Shown here: piece by piece, positions 15,897 through 24,074 of the stretch | How positions within the stretch are numbered: the first letter of the stretch is position 1 | How the letters are laid out: each line of letters starts with the position of its first letter | Origin: Acetobacteraceae bacterium | GTDB taxonomy: Bacteria > Bacillota > Sulfobacillia > JAIMBG01 | NCBI GenBank assembly: GCA_023511555.1 | Contig: JAIMBG010000006.1 | Location: forward strand, 1-32,798 | Direction: 5' to 3' | Length of the DNA: 32,798 nucleotides | Translations under genes and position numbers: made by a program | Notes under the pieces: generated by a model | The model's input: only the letters and a program-made list of their open reading frames with translations | Databases searched by the model: none | What the model was told of the DNA's origin: nothing

Positions 15897-17141
15897 TCAC
15901 CTCCAGGCCGCCTGAACGCGCTCCACAAGCTTCCTGGTGCGCTCGGCCACGTCCTCGGGGTTCACCTTCAGCCGCGCCACACCGCTGGACATGGCCGCCT
16001 CGGCGACCGCCGCCGCCACCGCGGGGGCCACCCGCCTGTCGAACGGCCTGGGTATCACGTAGTCCGGGGAGCGCTCGGCGTCGCTGATGAGGGAGGCGAT
16101 GGCCCGCGCCCCAGCCAGCTTCATGGCCTCGTTGATGTCCCTGGCCCTGACGTCCAGCGCCCCCCGCAGGACGCCGGGGAAGGCAAGCACGTTGTTGATC
16201 TGGTTGGCGAAGTCGGAGCGGCCGGTGCCCACGACGGCCGCGCCGCCCGCCCTGGCCTCCTCAGGCATGATCTCCGGCACCGGGTTCGCCATGGCAAAGA
16301 CGATGGGGTCGCCGGCCATCGACCTGACCATGTCCCGCGTCACCGCGCCGGCGGCCGACACGCCGATGAACACGTCGGCGCCGCGCATGGCCACGGCCAG
16401 GTCGCCCTTGAGGTTGCGCTTGTTGCCGCGGCGGGCGACGTCCTCCTTGAACGGGTTCATGCCTTCCGGCCGCCCGGCCCAGACGATGCCCCTGGTATCG
16501 CACAGCACGAGCTCTCTCACGCCCGCGTCCAGGAGGAACTTGGCCACGGCGATGCCCGCCGCGCCGGCGCCGTTTATCACCACGTAGATGTCCTCGATGC
16601 GCTTTTGGACGATCCTGAGGGCGTTGAACAGCGCGCCCCCGCACACGATGGCCGTGCCGTGCTGGTCGTCGTGGAATATGGGGATGGAGGTCGTCCGCTT
16701 GAGCTCCTGCTCGATCTCAAAGCAGCGCGGCGCTGAGATGTCCTCCAGGTTCACGCCGCCGATGGTCGGCTCGATGAGCTGTACCAAGCGCACGATCTCC
16801 TTGACGTCCTTGGTGGCCACGCACAGCGGGAAGGCGTCCACGCCGGCGAACGACTTGAACAGCACGCACTTGCCCTCCATCACCGGCAGCCCGGCCTCGG
16901 GCCCGATGTCCCCCAGCCCCAGGACGGCGGTGCCGTCGCTGACCACGGCCACGATGTTGCTGCGCGCCGTGTATTCCCACACGGCGTCCACGTTCTTGTG
17001 GATCTCCTTGCACGGCTCGGCGACGCCCGGCGTATAGGCCAGGCTCAGCTCTTCCTTGTTGCGCACGGGCACCTTGCTGACGAACTCTATCTTGCCGACG
17101 TTCTCCCGATGCAGCTTGAGGGCCTCTTCACGGATATCCAT
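15897..17141 (-). CDS. Malic enzyme (oxaloacetate-decarboxylating malate dehydrogenase), NAD type
   Basis: A 414-residue short-form bacterial malic enzyme converting malate to pyruvate plus CO2 with NAD(P)+. Motifs are SLAYTPGVAEPCKEI, SNIVAVVSDGTAVLGLGDIG, the metal-binding FHDDQHGTAIV and the dinucleotide fold VVINGAGAAGIAVAKFLL. The acidic residue at the end of the second strand (LVLCDTRG) favours NAD over NADP. It follows a clear AGGAGG ribosome site and lies between sdhB and sucC. It can close the path succinate-fumarate-malate-pyruvate, or run in reverse as an anaplerotic carboxylation. The cofactor assignment is inference. Confidence 0.95.
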   Translation of the reverse strand: MDIREEALKLHRENVGKIEFVSKVPVRNKEELSLAYTPGVAEPCKEIHKNVDAVWEYTARSNIVAVVSDGTAVLGLGDIGPEAGLPVMEGKCVLFKSFAGVDAFPLCVATKDVKEIVRLVQLIEPTIGGVNLEDISAPRCFEIEQELKRTTSIPIFHDDQHGTAIVCGGALFNALRIVQKRIEDIYVVINGAGAAGIAVAKFLLDAGVRELVLCDTRGIVWAGRPEGMNPFKEDVARRGNKRNLKGDLAVAMRGADVFIGVSAAGAVTRDMVRSMAGDPIVFAMANPVPEIMPEEARAGGAAVVGTGRSDFANQINNVLAFPGVLRGALDVRARDINEAMKLAGARAIASLISDAERSPDYVIPRPFDRRVAPAVAAAVAEAAMSSGVARLKVNPEDVAERTRKLVERVQAAWR

Positions 17142-17192
17142 CCAGCGAACCTCCTGTCTGCCTCTAAGCCGCGCCGCTGCGCCAGCGAGGCC

Positions 17193-17924
17193 CTAACCCC
17201 GGCCGCGCCCGGTGAGCGCGTGGAGGACCGCGCGACCCTTCAGCTTCTGAATAGCCTGTGTCGGGTTGGTGTTCTTGGGACACGCCTCGGTGCAGTTGAA
17301 GGCGGTGTGGCACCGCCACAGGCCGTTCTCGCTCGCCACCACGGCCAGCCGCTGGGCCGCCCCCCCGTCCCGGGAGTCGGCGATGAACCGCCACGCCTTG
17401 TTGAGGGCCGACGGCCCGAGGAACTGGCCGCCCCCGGTCCACACCGAGGGGCAGGAGGAGTAACATGAGCCGCAAAGGATGCAGCAGGTCGCGTCGTCGA
17501 ACACCGCCCGCTGCCTAGGGCTCTGGATCCGCTCGCCCCCGGGGGCCTGCGAGCGTTCGATGAGGTAGGGCATGACCTTCTCGTAGTTCGCCCAAAACGG
17601 CGACATGTCCACTACGAGGTCCTTGATCACCCGCATGAACGGCAGCGGGCTCACGGTGACGGTGGGCCCGACCAGGTCGAGCTGCGTCTTGCAGGCCAGG
17701 CGATGGGCGCCGTTTATATACATGGCGCAGGCGCCGCAGACCGCGCCGCGGCAGCAGTAGCGGAAGGCCAGGGACCCGTCCAGGCTCTCCAGCACCTCGA
17801 ACATCGCCTCGAGCACCGTCATGCCCGGCCTGGCCTCCAGGGAAAACGTGTCGTAGCGTGGCCGCGAGTCCACGTCCGGGTTGAACCGGAAGACGTTGAG
17901 GGTGACGTTCTTCGTGGCCGCCAT
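17193..17924 (-). CDS. sdhB: Succinate dehydrogenase/fumarate reductase iron-sulfur subunit
   Basis: 243 residues starting MAATKNVTLNVFRFNPD after GAGGAGGTATTGAC, an excellent ribosome site; the track start at 18125 is a shadow extension. It carries electrons between the flavin and the quinone site. Cluster motifs: [2Fe-2S] CCRGAVCGACAMYING plus a later cysteine, then CCILCGSCYSSCP and CHTAFNCTEACPKN for the [4Fe-4S] and [3Fe-4S] clusters. The gene begins one base after the end of sdhA, so the subunits are translationally linked. Confidence 0.96.
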   Translation of the reverse strand: MAATKNVTLNVFRFNPDVDSRPRYDTFSLEARPGMTVLEAMFEVLESLDGSLAFRYCCRGAVCGACAMYINGAHRLACKTQLDLVGPTVTVSPLPFMRVIKDLVVDMSPFWANYEKVMPYLIERSQAPGGERIQSPRQRAVFDDATCCILCGSCYSSCPSVWTGGGQFLGPSALNKAWRFIADSRDGGAAQRLAVVASENGLWRCHTAFNCTEACPKNTNPTQAIQKLKGRAVLHALTGRGRG

Positions 17925-17925
17925 G

Positions 17926-19641
17926 TCAATACCTCCTCGCCTCGGGCTGCCAGCGGGTGATGCGCACCGGCGTGTAATCGAAGCGCGGGCCTTCAGGCGT
18001 CCAGTGGGCCACGGTGTGCTTGAGCCAGTTCCGGTCGTCGCGCTCCTTGAAGTCGGTCCTCGCGTGTGAACCGCGGCTCTCCCGGCGCGCGAGCGCGCCC
18101 AGCGCGATGGTCTCGGCGACCTCAATCATGCCGCCAAGCTCCAGCACGGTGGCAAGCTCCAGGTTGTAGCGGCGCTCGCGCGACCTGACGCAGACGCGCT
18201 GCGCCCGCTGCTTGAGCTCGGCCAGGGTGGCGGCGGCCTCCCGCATCGGGCCCTCGCTGCGGAATATCCCCAGCTTGTCGGACATCGCCACAGCCATCGC
18301 TTTGCGTAGCGCGGCAGGGTCCTCGCCCCCCTCGCCGGCCAGGAGGTTGAACACGCGCCCCTCGGCCCGCAGCATGGCCGCCCTGAGGGCCGCCGCCCGC
18401 GCCCGGCCCCGCCCGTCGCCGTTCTCGAGCCCACCCACGTAGCGGGCCGCCGCGGCCCCTGCCCGCCGGCCGAAGACGATGGTCTCCATCAGCGAGTTCC
18501 CGCCGAGGCGGTTGGCGCCGTGCACCGACACGCAGGCGCACTCCCCGGCGGCGAAGAAGCCGGGGAGCGCCGTGGCGCCATCGACGTCGGTGTCGATGCC
18601 GCCCATGGCGTAGTGCTGGGCCGGCTGCACCGGGATGGGTTTTACGATGGGGTCGATCCCCGCAAAGTCCATGGCGATTTCGCGGATGGAGGGCAGCCGC
18701 TCCAGGATCTTCTTGGCCCCCAGGTGCCGCAGGTCAAGGTGCACGTAAGCGTTTTCGAAACCCCGCCCCTCCAGTACCTCAGTCTCGATGGCCCGCGACA
18801 CGATGTCGCGCGGGGCGAGCTCCATTGCCTTGGGGGCGTATGCAGCCATGAACCTCTCGCCCCGGGAGTTCAGCAGGTAGCCGCCCTCGCCGCGGGCGCC
18901 CTCGGTGATGAGGATGTTGGTGCCCCAGAGCGAGGTGGGATGGAACTGCACGAACTCCATGTCCTTCAGGGGGACCCCGGCCCAGAACGCCACGGCCAGG
19001 GGGCCGCCGGTGTTGATGAGGGCGTTGGTGGAGCGGGCGTAGATGCGCCCAAAGCCCCCGGTGGCGAACACCACGGCCGAGGCGCCAAACGCCTCCAGCG
19101 AGCCGTTGACCAGGTTGAGGCAGACGACGCCGTGGCAGGCGCCGTCGTCCCCCCGCGCCAGCTCGAGCACCTGGCGCTCTTCGTAGACCTTCAGCCCGCG
19201 CTTGACTGTCTGCTCGAAGTAGGTGTGCAGGAGAACGTGTCCAGTGCGGTCGGCGGCGTAGCAGCACCGCGGGTAGCCGGCGCCGCCGAACGGCCGCTGC
19301 GCGATCTTACCCTCGTCGGTGCGGCTGAAAGGACAGCCCCAGTGCTCGGCCTCGTACACCCGCTCCGGCGCCTCGCGCGCCAGGATCTCCGCCGCGTCCT
19401 GGTCGGCCAGGTAATCCGAGCCCTTGACCGTGTCGAAGGCGTGCTTCTCCCAACTGTCGTCCCGGCTGCCCTCAACGTTGCCCAGGGCCGCATTGATGCC
19501 GCCCTGCGCCGCCCCCGAGTGCGACCGCACCGGGTGAACCCGCGAGATGACAGCCACGTCGAGGCCGCTGTCGGCCGCCTCGATGGCCGCGCGGAGCCCG
19601 GCCAGGCCGCCGCCCACCACCAGGACCTGATGGTAGATCAT
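17926..19641 (-). CDS. sdhA: Succinate dehydrogenase/fumarate reductase flavoprotein subunit
   Basis: 571 residues starting MIYHQVLVVGGGLAGLRAA. The ATG at 19641 has GAGGGGG 8 bases upstream, whereas the track GTG at 19650 would sit on top of it. The FAD-binding motif is followed by VRSHSGAAQGGINAAL, whose histidine is the usual covalent flavin attachment. PAQHYAMGGI and GGNSLMETIVFGRRAG are active-site and flavin-contact regions, and TDFKERDDRNWLKH is the standard C-terminal segment. It oxidises succinate or reduces fumarate at the cytoplasmic face. Direction cannot be decided from the sequence. Confidence 0.97.
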   Translation of the reverse strand: MIYHQVLVVGGGLAGLRAAIEAADSGLDVAVISRVHPVRSHSGAAQGGINAALGNVEGSRDDSWEKHAFDTVKGSDYLADQDAAEILAREAPERVYEAEHWGCPFSRTDEGKIAQRPFGGAGYPRCCYAADRTGHVLLHTYFEQTVKRGLKVYEERQVLELARGDDGACHGVVCLNLVNGSLEAFGASAVVFATGGFGRIYARSTNALINTGGPLAVAFWAGVPLKDMEFVQFHPTSLWGTNILITEGARGEGGYLLNSRGERFMAAYAPKAMELAPRDIVSRAIETEVLEGRGFENAYVHLDLRHLGAKKILERLPSIREIAMDFAGIDPIVKPIPVQPAQHYAMGGIDTDVDGATALPGFFAAGECACVSVHGANRLGGNSLMETIVFGRRAGAAAARYVGGLENGDGRGRARAAALRAAMLRAEGRVFNLLAGEGGEDPAALRKAMAVAMSDKLGIFRSEGPMREAAATLAELKQRAQRVCVRSRERRYNLELATVLELGGMIEVAETIALGALARRESRGSHARTDFKERDDRNWLKHTVAHWTPEGPRFDYTPVRITRWQPEARRY

Positions 19642-19654
19642 GGCCCACACCCCC

Positions 19655-20002
19655 TCACGCGGCGATGAACGGCATCAGCCCGAAGACGCCCAGGACGAGC
19701 CAGGCCAGGCCGATGACGCTCAGCCCCACGGTAAGCCACAGAGCGCCGCGGCGGCGCACGCCGAAGTCGAGCAGGACGTTGCGCAGGCCGTTCAGGCCGT
19801 GGAACAGGACCAGAGCCAGGAGGCTGAAGTCTACCGCCATGTACAGGACCGTCTTGACCCGTACCGTCACGCCGGCGAACGCGATCTCGGCGCCCGGGTC
19901 GGAGAAGTGCGTGGCCCAGAGATGCAAGAACAGCGCCACGACCAGGGCGGCCGCGGTCGCCCGCTGCCAGAACCAGGGCCAGAGCCCTTTCACGCCCGCC
20001 AC
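19655..20002 (-). CDS. sdhD: Succinate dehydrogenase membrane anchor, SdhD-like
   Basis: 115 residues with three membrane helices: FWQRATAAALVVALFLHLW, MAVDFSLLALVLFHGLNGL, and a final VGLSVIGLAWLVLGVFGLM. It has conserved histidines in the first and second helices, in positions that can ligate heme b or face the quinone pocket. The motif FHGLNGLR occurs in both anchor subunits. It lies 4 bases after sdhC and 13 before sdhA. It is assigned as the second anchor by order and size; which anchor binds heme is not known. Confidence 0.85.
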   Translation of the reverse strand: MAGVKGLWPWFWQRATAAALVVALFLHLWATHFSDPGAEIAFAGVTVRVKTVLYMAVDFSLLALVLFHGLNGLRNVLLDFGVRRRGALWLTVGLSVIGLAWLVLGVFGLMPFIAA

Positions 20003-20006
20003 CCCC

Positions 20007-20438
20007 CTAAGCCGTGATCACCGGCAGGACTATCCAGAAGCAGAACGCGACGCCCGCCGCCGACAGGGCGAAGATGATCCAAAACACCAGCTTCTGCTGC
20101 TTGACCAGCAGGCCGAGGTCAAACAACAGGAGGCGGAGGCCGTTCAGGCCGTGGAATATGACCGCCGCCAGGAGCCCCACGTCAAGGACCACCCAGAACT
20201 TCGTGTGGAGGAGGGCCATCACGCCGTCGAAGCTCGCCGCCCCGAGCATGGCCGAGCTGATCACCGGGATGTGCAAGAGAACGTAGAACACGAGGGCCAG
20301 TCCCGTTATCCGGTGCAGAAGGAACGCGTACATGCCGACGCCGGCGTTGGCCGGGTGCAGCGGGCTTACGCGCCTGACCCGCGCCCCCGCGCCGCCGGCC
20401 CCCAGCTCCCCGGGGCCGGCGCAAGCCCTGGTCTCCAT
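20007..20438 (-). CDS. sdhC: Succinate dehydrogenase cytochrome b556 subunit, SdhC-like
   Basis: 143 residues. The segment MYAFLLHRITGLALVFYVLL is the SdhC signature (H-R-x-T-G), and the second helix has AVIFHGLNGLRLLLFDLG with the likely heme-ligand histidine. Three helices fit an anchor that binds the iron-sulfur subunit and reduces or oxidises quinone. The first 30 or so residues are Gly/Ala/Arg-rich and look poorly conserved, so a later start is possible, for example the ATG just before YAFLLHRIT. It starts 16 bases after the fumarase beta gene. Confidence 0.88.
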   Translation of the reverse strand: METRACAGPGELGAGGAGARVRRVSPLHPANAGVGMYAFLLHRITGLALVFYVLLHIPVISSAMLGAASFDGVMALLHTKFWVVLDVGLLAAVIFHGLNGLRLLLFDLGLLVKQQKLVFWIIFALSAAGVAFCFWIVLPVITA

Positions 20439-20454
20439 CGCTCTATCCCCCCGC

Positions 20455-21012
20455 TCAGGCCGGCCCGGCCTGCGAGTACTGCCTCAGCCCCTCCTCATAC
20501 AGGTCGCCGCCTCTCGCATCGTTGATGACCACGACGGGGAACCGCTCCACCCTGAGGCGCCGGATGGCCTCCGGGCCAAGATCCTCGTAGGCCACCAGCT
20601 CACAGCCCACGATGCACTTGGTTATCAGCGCGGCGGCGCCCCCCACGGCGGCGAAGTAGACGGCGTTGTACTTCTTGAGGGCCTCACGCACCGCCGCCGA
20701 CCGCGAACCCTTGCCGATCATGCCCTTGAGGCCGCGCTCCAGCAGCGCCGGCGTATACGGGTCCATGCGCCCGCTGGTGGTCGGCCCCGCAGAGCCGATG
20801 ACGCGCCCCGGCTTGGCCGGCGACGGGCCGACGTAGTAGATGATCTGGCCCGCGAGGTCGAACGGCAGCCTCTGGCCCGCCTCCAGCGCCTTGACCAGGC
20901 GCTCGTGCGCGGCGTCGCGGGCGGTGTAGAGGTGGCCGGTGATGAGGACGCGGTCACCGGCGGAGAGCGCGGCAACCGCCCGATCGTCCAGCGGCGTCTT
21001 AAGTTCCACCAT
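20455..21012 (-). CDS. fumB: Fumarate hydratase class I, beta (C-terminal) subunit
   Basis: 185 residues matching the C-terminal domain of iron-sulfur class I fumarases: VELKTPLDD at the start, ITGHLYTARDAAHERL, YYVGPSPAKPGRVIGSAGPTTSGRMD and MIGKGSRSAAV. With the alpha subunit it hydrates fumarate to malate. The split alpha/beta form is common in anaerobes. It lies 60 bases after the alpha gene and leads directly into sdhC. Tartrate dehydratase is a close relative, but the adjacent sdh genes favour fumarase. The symbol is generic. Confidence 0.92.
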   Translation of the reverse strand: MVELKTPLDDRAVAALSAGDRVLITGHLYTARDAAHERLVKALEAGQRLPFDLAGQIIYYVGPSPAKPGRVIGSAGPTTSGRMDPYTPALLERGLKGMIGKGSRSAAVREALKKYNAVYFAAVGGAAALITKCIVGCELVAYEDLGPEAIRRLRVERFPVVVINDARGGDLYEEGLRQYSQAGPA

Positions 21013-21072
21013 GAGCCCCTCCCTCCTCGCACCAGACGAGGCGGCGCGCGCCGCCTCAGTCGCGCTCGATCC

Positions 21073-21915
21073 TCAGACGACCGCCTCCGCGTGCCGGTGG
21101 GCATGGCAGTTAACGTTCACCGCCACGGGCAGCGACGCGATGTGGCAGGCGTATGTGAGGACGCTCACCCACAGGGCCGTGACCCGCCCGCCGAAGCCCT
21201 GGGGACCGATGCCCAGCCGGTTTATCTCCGTCAGAAGGTCGCGCTCCAGGGCGGCGACGGCCGGGTCGGGGTGGTGCTGGCCGAGGGGCCGCAGGAGCGC
21301 CTCCTTGGCCAGGAGCGCTGCCTTCTCGAACGTCCCGCCAAGCCCCACGCCGACCACCACCGGCGGGCAGGGATTCGGCCCCGCCCGGCGCACCACGTCG
21401 ACGACGAAGGCCTTGACGCCGTCGCGGCCATCGGCCGGCGTGAGCATCCTGAGCGCCGACATGTTCTCGGCGCCGCCGCCCTTGGGCGCCACGACGACGC
21501 GCACCCTGTCACCGGGGACGATGCGGGTGTGGATGATGGCCGGCGTGTTGTCGCCGGTGTTCTTGCGGTCCAGGGGGTCCTTCACCGCCGACTTGCGCAA
21601 GAAGCCCCCCACGTACCCGCGCCGCACCCCCTCATTCACCGCCGCCTCGATGTCACCCCCGACCAGGCGGACCTCCTGGCCGACCTCAAGGAACACCACT
21701 GCCAGCCCCGTGTCCTGGCACATCGGCTCGCCTTCTTCACGCGCGATGCGCGCGTTCTCGAGAAGCTGCCCGATGACCTCGCGCCCCGCCGGCGACTCCT
21801 CAGAATCAAGCGCCGCCCGCAACGCCTGGAGGACGTCCTCTCCCAGCACCTCGTTCGCGGAGCGGCACAGCTTGTCGACGGCGGCGGTTACCAGCGAGAC
21901 ATCTACCTCTCTCAC
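21073..21915 (-). CDS. fumA: Fumarate hydratase class I, alpha (N-terminal) subunit
   Basis: 280 residues from the GTG at 21915, which has GGAGGGG 7 bases upstream. The track start at 21999 adds a shadow extension. The three cysteines expected to bind the labile [4Fe-4S] cluster lie in EPMCQDTGLAVVF, GPNPCPPVVVGVGLGG and NVNCHAHRH; the last sits at the C-terminus. A PKGGGAENMSALRML segment is family-typical. It is oxygen-sensitive, consistent with an anaerobe. It follows metF by 91 bases, the junction between the C1 and C4 parts of the run. Confidence 0.93.
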   Translation of the reverse strand: MREVDVSLVTAAVDKLCRSANEVLGEDVLQALRAALDSEESPAGREVIGQLLENARIAREEGEPMCQDTGLAVVFLEVGQEVRLVGGDIEAAVNEGVRRGYVGGFLRKSAVKDPLDRKNTGDNTPAIIHTRIVPGDRVRVVVAPKGGGAENMSALRMLTPADGRDGVKAFVVDVVRRAGPNPCPPVVVGVGLGGTFEKAALLAKEALLRPLGQHHPDPAVAALERDLLTEINRLGIGPQGFGGRVTALWVSVLTYACHIASLPVAVNVNCHAHRHAEAVV

Positions 21916-22006
21916 GGCGCACCCCTCCTTCCGACCGGCGGCGCGGCCCAGGCCACACCCCATGCCTCCGGGCATCTCGGCCCTCTGGGCGCCCGCCACC
22001 CCCGGC

Positions 22007-22933
22007 CTAGGCCGGCAGCGCCGCCTGGGGCCGGGGGAGCAGACCTGCCCGCTCCACTATGGTGGGTACGATGCTCTCCCAGGCTACGGCCATGATGTGG
22101 ACGCCGCGCACGCCCTCGACCTTGCGGAGCTCCCGGATGAGCTCCACGCAGATGTTCACGCCCTCCTCCTCCGGCTTTTCTGCCGCCTTCATGCGGTCGA
22201 GCAGGGCCCTGGGTATGCTCATCCCCGGGACGGTGCTCATGTACTTCATGGCCCCAAACGACTTGGCCGGGATCACCCCCGCCAGGATGGCCACCCTCTT
22301 GTGCAGCCCGGCCTCCCGCACCGCCTCCATGAAGCGGTGAAACCGCTCCAGGTCGAAGATGCCCTGGGTCTGGATGAAGTCGGCGCCGGCCGCCACCTTC
22401 TTGGCCAGCCTCACCGCCCTGAACTCCAGGGGGTCGGCGAAGGGGTTCTCGGCGGCCCCGATGAAGATGCGGGGCTCCACCTTCATCTCCTCGCCGCACT
22501 GGAACCTCTTTTCGTCCCTCATGCCCTTGAGCATCGAGATGAGCTGGATGGAGTCAAGGTCGAAGACGTTCCTGGCGCCGGGGTGGTTGCCGAACGACTG
22601 GTGGTCCCCGGTGAGGCAGAGGATGTTCTTTATGCCCAGGCTGGCCGCCCCCAGCACGTCGCTCTGGATGGCGATGCGGTTTCTGTCCCGGCAGGTGATC
22701 TGCATCACCGGCTCGGCGCCCTCGGCCAGCACGTGGAGCGCGCCGGCCAGGCTGCACAGCCTCACTATGGCCGTCTGATTGTCAGTGATGTTGATGGCGT
22801 CGACGAAGTCCTTGAGCAGGGCCGCGTGGGAGCGTATGCCCTTGCTCGACGCCCCCTTGGGCGGCCCCACCTCCGCCGTCACCACGAACTCGCCCCTCTC
22901 CAGGAGCGCCTCCAGCCTGCCGCCTGCCTTCAT
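22007..22933 (-). CDS. metF: Methylenetetrahydrofolate reductase
   Basis: A 308-residue TIM-barrel flavoprotein that reduces methylene-THF to methyl-THF in the methyl branch. FVVTAEVGPPKGA carries the conserved Glu near the folate N5 position. The segments INITDNQTAI, LGIKNILCLTGDHQ, GADFIQTQGIFDLERF and AILAGVIPAKS follow family order. Like acetogen MetF proteins it lacks the NAD(P)H regulatory extension, and electrons are expected through MetV and the HdrABC-MvhD partners encoded just upstream. The start overlaps the metV stop by 4 bases, which supports a tight complex. Confidence 0.96.
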   Translation of the reverse strand: MKAGGRLEALLERGEFVVTAEVGPPKGASSKGIRSHAALLKDFVDAINITDNQTAIVRLCSLAGALHVLAEGAEPVMQITCRDRNRIAIQSDVLGAASLGIKNILCLTGDHQSFGNHPGARNVFDLDSIQLISMLKGMRDEKRFQCGEEMKVEPRIFIGAAENPFADPLEFRAVRLAKKVAAGADFIQTQGIFDLERFHRFMEAVREAGLHKRVAILAGVIPAKSFGAMKYMSTVPGMSIPRALLDRMKAAEKPEEEGVNICVELIRELRKVEGVRGVHIMAVAWESIVPTIVERAGLLPRPQAALPA

Positions 22934-23598
22934 AGCCGGGCATCCTCCCTTACCACCTGTCTAGGCCCGCCGTCGCGGGCGGTCGACCAGTCCTTGGGCG
23001 GGAGCACCGGGGTCAAAAGCTCCAGCCGGCCCAGGCCCTTGAGCCGGTCGTAGATGAGCTGCCAGGCGCACCTGGTCTCCCGCTTTATCTCGCAGTTCCC
23101 GCCGTGCGACCCCCCGCAGGGGCCGTTGAGCAGGCTCTTGGAGCAGCGGATGACGGGGCAGATGCCGCCGGTGAGGTGAAGCACACAGTCGCCGCACAGC
23201 CCGCACCTCTCCTCCCACACCCCCGCCTCCCTGACGCCGCCGGCGAACTTGGTGTCCAGCGCCGGCACCACCCAGCGCTGGGCGAACCTCTCCGCCAGGA
23301 ACTGCACCCCCACCCCGCAGCCCATGGAGAGGATCACCTCGGCTGCCTCGGCCTTCTTGTCCAGGGGGACGAGGTACTCGGGCTCGCACTGGCGCTGGAC
23401 CGTCTCCGTCTCGACGGTGACCGGCCGCCCCTCCTTGCCCCTCATGAGCCGCAGCGCGGAGGCCATGACCTCCACTTCCTTCTCCCCGCCGGCCATGCAC
23501 ACGGTGACGCACTCGCCGCACCCCACCACCAGGATGCGCTCGTACGGCGCCACCAGCGAGGCCACCGCTTCCATGGGCTTGCGCTCGGCCACGATCAC
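22930..23598 (-). CDS. metV: MetV, zinc/iron-sulfur partner of MTHFR
   Basis: 222 residues with the MetV layout. An N-terminal half resembles a small corrinoid/iron-sulfur-like domain (LVVGCGECVTVCMAGGEKEV). A cysteine-dense C-terminal region (CGLCGDCVL, GGICPVIRCSKSLLNGPCGG, GGNCE) binds Fe-S clusters and probably zinc. In Moorella and other acetogens MetV binds MetF and feeds it electrons. It sits between mvhD and metF with 4-base overlaps on each side. The last 40 residues are less conserved. Confidence 0.92.
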   Translation of the reverse strand: MIVAERKPMEAVASLVAPYERILVVGCGECVTVCMAGGEKEVEVMASALRLMRGKEGRPVTVETETVQRQCEPEYLVPLDKKAEAAEVILSMGCGVGVQFLAERFAQRWVVPALDTKFAGGVREAGVWEERCGLCGDCVLHLTGGICPVIRCSKSLLNGPCGGSHGGNCEIKRETRCAWQLIYDRLKGLGRLELLTPVLPPKDWSTARDGGPRQVVREDARL

Positions 23599-24074
23599 GG
23601 AAGGTCACCCTCTCTCCCAGGATTGGTCCCCGCGGCCTCCCCCCGGGCGGAAAGCCGCTCCCGGATGGGGCTGGGGCCCAGCCGGCGGACCCGTTCCGTC
23701 ATTTCCCGGGCTATCTCGGCGAACCGGGGCCCCATGGAGCCGGAGAGGTTGAACATCTCCAGCCTGTCCCCGCCCAGCCCGATCTCGTCAAGCAGGGCCT
23801 TGACCCTCGCCACCCGTTTTTTGGCCCTCAGGTTGCCGCGCTGGAAGTGGCAGTCCCCCTCCAGGCAGCCGGCGACGTAGACGCCGTCGGCCCCCTCCTC
23901 GAAGGCGCGCAGCAGCAGGACGGGGTCGATCTTCCCCGAGCAGGGCAGCTCCACCACCCGCACGGCGGCCGGGTACTCCAGCCGCATGGAGCCGGCCACG
24001 TCCGCCGCCGCATAGGCGCAGTAGTAGCAACTGAACGCCACGATCTTGGGCTCGAACCCTTCCGCCACCCCCAT
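23595..24074 (-). CDS. mvhD: MvhD-like electron-transfer subunit ([2Fe-2S])
   Basis: 159 residues from the ATG at 24074, which shares one base with the hdrA stop (TGATG) and is preceded by GGAGG. The track ORF to 24287 is a shadow extension. Family marks are IVAFSCYYCAYAAADVAG, VVELPCSGKIDP and GVYVAGCLEGDCHFQRGN, whose cysteines ligate a [2Fe-2S] centre. In methanogens MvhD joins hydrogenase to HdrA; in the acetogen MTHFR complex it connects HdrA with MetFV. About 20 Arg/Gly-rich residues at the C-terminus extend beyond the usual length. Confidence 0.95.
   Translation of the reverse strand: MGVAEGFEPKIVAFSCYYCAYAAADVAGSMRLEYPAAVRVVELPCSGKIDPVLLLRAFEEGADGVYVAGCLEGDCHFQRGNLRAKKRVARVKALLDEIGLGGDRLEMFNLSGSMGPRFAEIAREMTERVRRLGPSPIRERLSARGEAAGTNPGREGDLP

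Noticed and set aside
20332-23053. Plus-strand ORFs of 587 and 704 aa
   Set aside because: Long only because high GC removes stops; they overlap fumarase, metF and metV, whose motifs are intact on the minus strand.
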